Made by a program: the position numbers and the translations under genes
Notes under the pieces: generated by a model
Told to the model about the DNA's origin: nothing
The model's database searches: none
The model's input: the letters and a program-made list of their open reading frames with translations, nothing else
Shown: in pieces, positions 5,540-7,189 of the stretch
Layout of the letters: each line of letters opens with the position of its first letter
Position numbering within the stretch: position 1 is the first letter of the stretch
NCBI GenBank assembly: GCA_964354215.1
Contig: CAYGYT010000061.1
Location: 1 to 7,189 of the forward strand
Length of the DNA stretch: 7,189 bases
Direction: 5' to 3'
Source: CAVRZR01 sp964354215
Lineage (GTDB): Bacteria; Actinomycetota; Coriobacteriia; Anaerosomatales; CAVRZR01

Positions 5540-6298
5540 ATGGAAGCGCTCGTCATCACCCTGCGGGAAGGCCTTGAGGCCGCCCTCGTCATAGCGATCA
5601 TGTTCGCCTACCTCGCAGCCACGCACCGCGACGAGTTGCGCGTCTGGGTCCTTGCCGGCCTGTTCACCGCAGGCGTCGTGAGCGTATTAGGCGCCTTCGC
5701 ACTCCCCGCGCTCGGTATCGAACCCGAGAGCGCGACGTTCGAAGGCGTTCTCTACCTTGTGGCCGCAGCGCTTGTCGGGACGATGGTGGTCTGGATGTGG
5801 CGGACGGGTCGAACCGCGGCCGCCTCTGTGCGCAACCGCATGGCTGCCGCGACATCGGACCAGAAGGGTACGGTAGCCACGGCTGCCGCAGTCTTCGGCG
5901 TCGCGTTCCTCATGGTCCTGCGCGAAGGTATCGAGACCGTCCTGCTGCTCGCCGCGACTGCTGTTGGTAGTTCCAGCATCGCAGCCACTATCATCGGAGC
6001 GGCGGCAGGACTCGCGATAGCCGTGGGACTCGGCGTGCTGATCGTGAGAGGCTCGCTCCGCATGGATGTGCGCCTCTTCTTCTCAGTGACCTCAATGCTC
6101 CTGCTCGTACTCGCGGCGAAGCTCGCCCTGACCGGCGTGGCGGAGCTCGGCGAAGCGGGCATCCTCGCTCTCTCCGAGCCTCTAGAGGAGGTTCTGGAAC
6201 TCGCCAAGAGCACCACGCTGAGCGCCATTCTGGTCGCTGGGCTGCTCGCGGCGCCCGCACTTGCGATCTTCAAGCAGCGCCCGCGACCTGCTGCGTAG
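5540..6298 (+). CDS. FTR1/EfeU-family high-affinity iron permease
   Basis: A 252-residue polytopic membrane protein with about seven hydrophobic segments, the typical FTR1/EfeU size. Both diagnostic REGLE-type motifs are present: 'LREGLEAALV' (8-17, in the first membrane segment) and 'LREGIETVLLL' (127-137). Glutamates and arginines of these motifs bind iron during transport. EfeU-type permeases import ferric iron after oxidation of Fe2+ by EfeO/EfeB partners. No efeO or efeB is seen in this window, so it either works alone or with partners elsewhere. Start: the ATG at 5540 has AAAGGA six bases upstream. An in-frame ATG at 5507 would add 11 hydrophilic residues, lies inside the control region and lacks a ribosome binding site. 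The gene is divergent from the Fe-S dehydratase operon and has a candidate metal-type operator upstream. Confidence 0.87.
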   Translation: MEALVITLREGLEAALVIAIMFAYLAATHRDELRVWVLAGLFTAGVVSVLGAFALPALGIEPESATFEGVLYLVAAALVGTMVVWMWRTGRTAAASVRNRMAAATSDQKGTVATAAAVFGVAFLMVLREGIETVLLLAATAVGSSSIAATIIGAAAGLAIAVGLGVLIVRGSLRMDVRLFFSVTSMLLLVLAAKLALTGVAELGEAGILALSEPLEEVLELAKSTTLSAILVAGLLAAPALAIFKQRPRPAA

Positions 6299-6315
6299 CC
6301 GACCGTCCTGCGACC

Positions 6316-6341
6316 TCTCGCGAGATCCTCGACGAGATTTT
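6316..6341 (+). terminator. Probable rho-independent terminator of the iron permease gene
   Basis: TCTCG-CGAG (6316-6324) pairs with CTCG and CGAGA (6328-6331 and 6333-6337), with one bulged A at 6332 and the loop ATC. TTTT (6338-6341) follows at once. The hairpin starts 18 bases after the permease stop. The T-tract is short, so termination may be partial. Confidence 0.5.
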
Positions 6342-6460
6342 GGACAGGATCGTCGCCGCGCTGAGGTGAGCGCGTCGCTCGGTCTGTTGTTCGACGTGCG
6401 CGGCGACATCCCCAGAGTGGCCCGCCTAGCTCGGGTCGCGAATCACACCAGATGGAGCGC

Positions 6461-6485
6461 AGGGGGCGCCCCGCGGGCGCCCCTT
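6461..6485 (-). terminator. GC-rich hairpin after the GDT1-family gene, possible terminator
   Basis: GGGGCGCCC (6463-6471) and GGGCGCCCC (6475-6483) are perfect arms with a 3-base loop. Outer pairs extend the stem to 11. It begins 3 bases after the minus-strand stop. There is no T-run on the minus strand, so it would be a tract-less or rho-assisted terminator, and it may also stop read-through from the left. Confidence 0.5.
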
Positions 6486-6488
6486 CGA

Positions 6489-7157
6489 CTACCGCCCGAT
6501 GAACGTCGAGGCGATCGTTGCCACGCCGAACAGGATGAACACGACGCCGGAGATGCGACGCAACAGCAGCTCCGGCAGGTTGCGACCGAGCAGCCGCCCT
6601 ACGAGGATCGCGACAGCGTCAGCAATGACCATCCCAATCGTGGACCCGAGCGTGACCGCCCAGAACTGCTGCATCGCCGTGATAGTGCCCGGCGTGCCAA
6701 GCGCCCGGATCCACGAGTTGACGGTGGGACCTGCCTGCTTGAGGTAGGAGAGAACGGCGCTCCCGGGGTCGGCAGCAATCGTAAGCGTCATGATCTGCGT
6801 CTTGTCGCCCAGCTCGGCGAAGAAGAAGGCCACTGCGGTCGCGAGAACCGGGCCGAAGCGACCAGCCCCACGGTCGGCCTCAGACTCCTCGACCTTGTCG
6901 CCGCGAAGCGTCCAGATGCCGAATCCTATGAACAGCAGCCCCGAGAGCCACGGCAGAACACTCTGCGGGAGCGACGCGCCGATGAGTTGTCCGACAAGCG
7001 CGGTAAAGAAGTGTACGACGAACGTGGCCGCGAAGATGCCGGCGAGCACCTGCCACGCCTTGTAGCGCGTCGCGAGCAGGAGCGCGAGCAGTTGCGACTT
7101 GTCGGCCAGCTCGCCGACCATGATGAGCACGGCAGCCACGAGGAACACGTAGAGCAC
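6489..7157 (-). CDS. TMEM165/GDT1 (UPF0016) family cation transporter, probable Mn2+/Ca2+ exporter
   Basis: A 222-residue membrane protein with two homologous halves of three hydrophobic segments each. Each half carries the family signature E-x-G-D-K-T/S: 'GELADKSQL' (E16, D19, K20) in the first and 'AELGDKTQI' (E115, D118, K119) in the second. The acidic residues form the ion path. The first motif has Ala in place of the usual Gly. A charged linker (83-100) joins the halves. Bacterial members such as MneA export Mn2+; eukaryotic ones move Mn2+/Ca2+ against H+. The GTG start at 7157-7155 is preceded by AAGGAGG at 6-base spacing, an almost ideal ribosome binding site. The gene converges on the iron permease, so the two metal transporters share the 190-bp terminator region. 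Its promoter is outside the window. Confidence 0.87.
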   Translation of the reverse strand: MLYVFLVAAVLIMVGELADKSQLLALLLATRYKAWQVLAGIFAATFVVHFFTALVGQLIGASLPQSVLPWLSGLLFIGFGIWTLRGDKVEESEADRGAGRFGPVLATAVAFFFAELGDKTQIMTLTIAADPGSAVLSYLKQAGPTVNSWIRALGTPGTITAMQQFWAVTLGSTIGMVIADAVAILVGRLLGRNLPELLLRRISGVVFILFGVATIASTFIGR

Positions 7158-7189
7158 GTCACACCTCCTTCGCTCCCCCGAGATGCGAA

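Larger units (their letters stand above)
6299..6488. other. Intergenic region between convergent transporters
   Basis: These 190 bases between the iron permease stop and the GDT1-family stop hold a hairpin plus T-tract near the left end and a GC-rich hairpin at the right end. I see no supported gene. A frame reading 'REILDEILDRIVAALR' then stop (about 6319-6369) looks helix-like, but it has no start codon or ribosome binding site. Confidence 0.6.

Noticed and set aside
6319..6369. Short helix-like frame (REILDEILDRIVAALR) after the iron permease
   Set aside because: There is no start codon or ribosome binding site, and it overlaps the probable terminator. It is not in frame with the permease.
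1..7189. CRISPR array, insertion sequence, tRNA or rRNA
   Set aside because: I saw no direct-repeat array, transposase, terminal inverted repeats or RNA-gene signature on reading the window.

Overview
The window is GC-rich and densely coded. It suggests a high-GC anaerobe, perhaps a deep-branching or Coriobacteriia-like actinobacterium. That guess rests on base composition, frequent GTG starts, a likely leaderless gene and a 2-hydroxyacyl-CoA-dehydratase/activase pair of the kind found in anaerobes. No rRNA or marker gene confirms it.

Left part (1-3302). A minus-strand gene running off the left edge begins like a DsrE-type / YedF C-terminal domain protein. Divergent from it is a tight plus-strand operon: a TIM-barrel sugar-phosphate-isomerase/AP-endonuclease-2-like protein, a PP-loop-like protein with a Cys-x2-Cys-His motif, an archaeal-type phosphoglycerate mutase (ApgM)-like enzyme, and a small DUF3343 (putative Se/S carrier-like) protein. 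The first three genes are joined by two 4-base GTGA stop/start overlaps. The 54-bp divergent spacer holds a 6-5-6 inverted repeat and back-to-back -10-like elements. The first operon gene looks leaderless.

Middle (3311-5371). Convergent with DUF3343 are two minus-strand genes. One is a cysteine-rich 2-hydroxyacyl-CoA dehydratase family protein that most resembles the YjiM / double-cubane-cluster protein type. The other is its BcrAD/BadFG-type ATPase activator. Together they should form an ATP-driven low-potential electron-transfer pair. A sigma70-like promoter lies upstream, with a perfect 8-1-8 palindrome at the predicted transcription start.

Right part (5372-7157). A 168-bp divergent control region with three inverted repeats separates the dehydratase from a plus-strand FTR1/EfeU-type iron permease. 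That gene is followed by a hairpin with a T-tract. A convergent TMEM165/GDT1 (UPF0016) cation transporter closes the window and has a GC-rich hairpin just after its stop.

Working picture, as inference: the two DsrE/DUF3343 chalcogen-handling proteins bracket an uncharacterised three-enzyme operon whose PP-loop member could carry out ATP-dependent activation or thiolation. Next to it, iron import is divergently paired with an Fe-S double-cubane-type reductase. The TIM-barrel / PP-loop / ApgM-like operon is the best candidate for an undescribed pathway.
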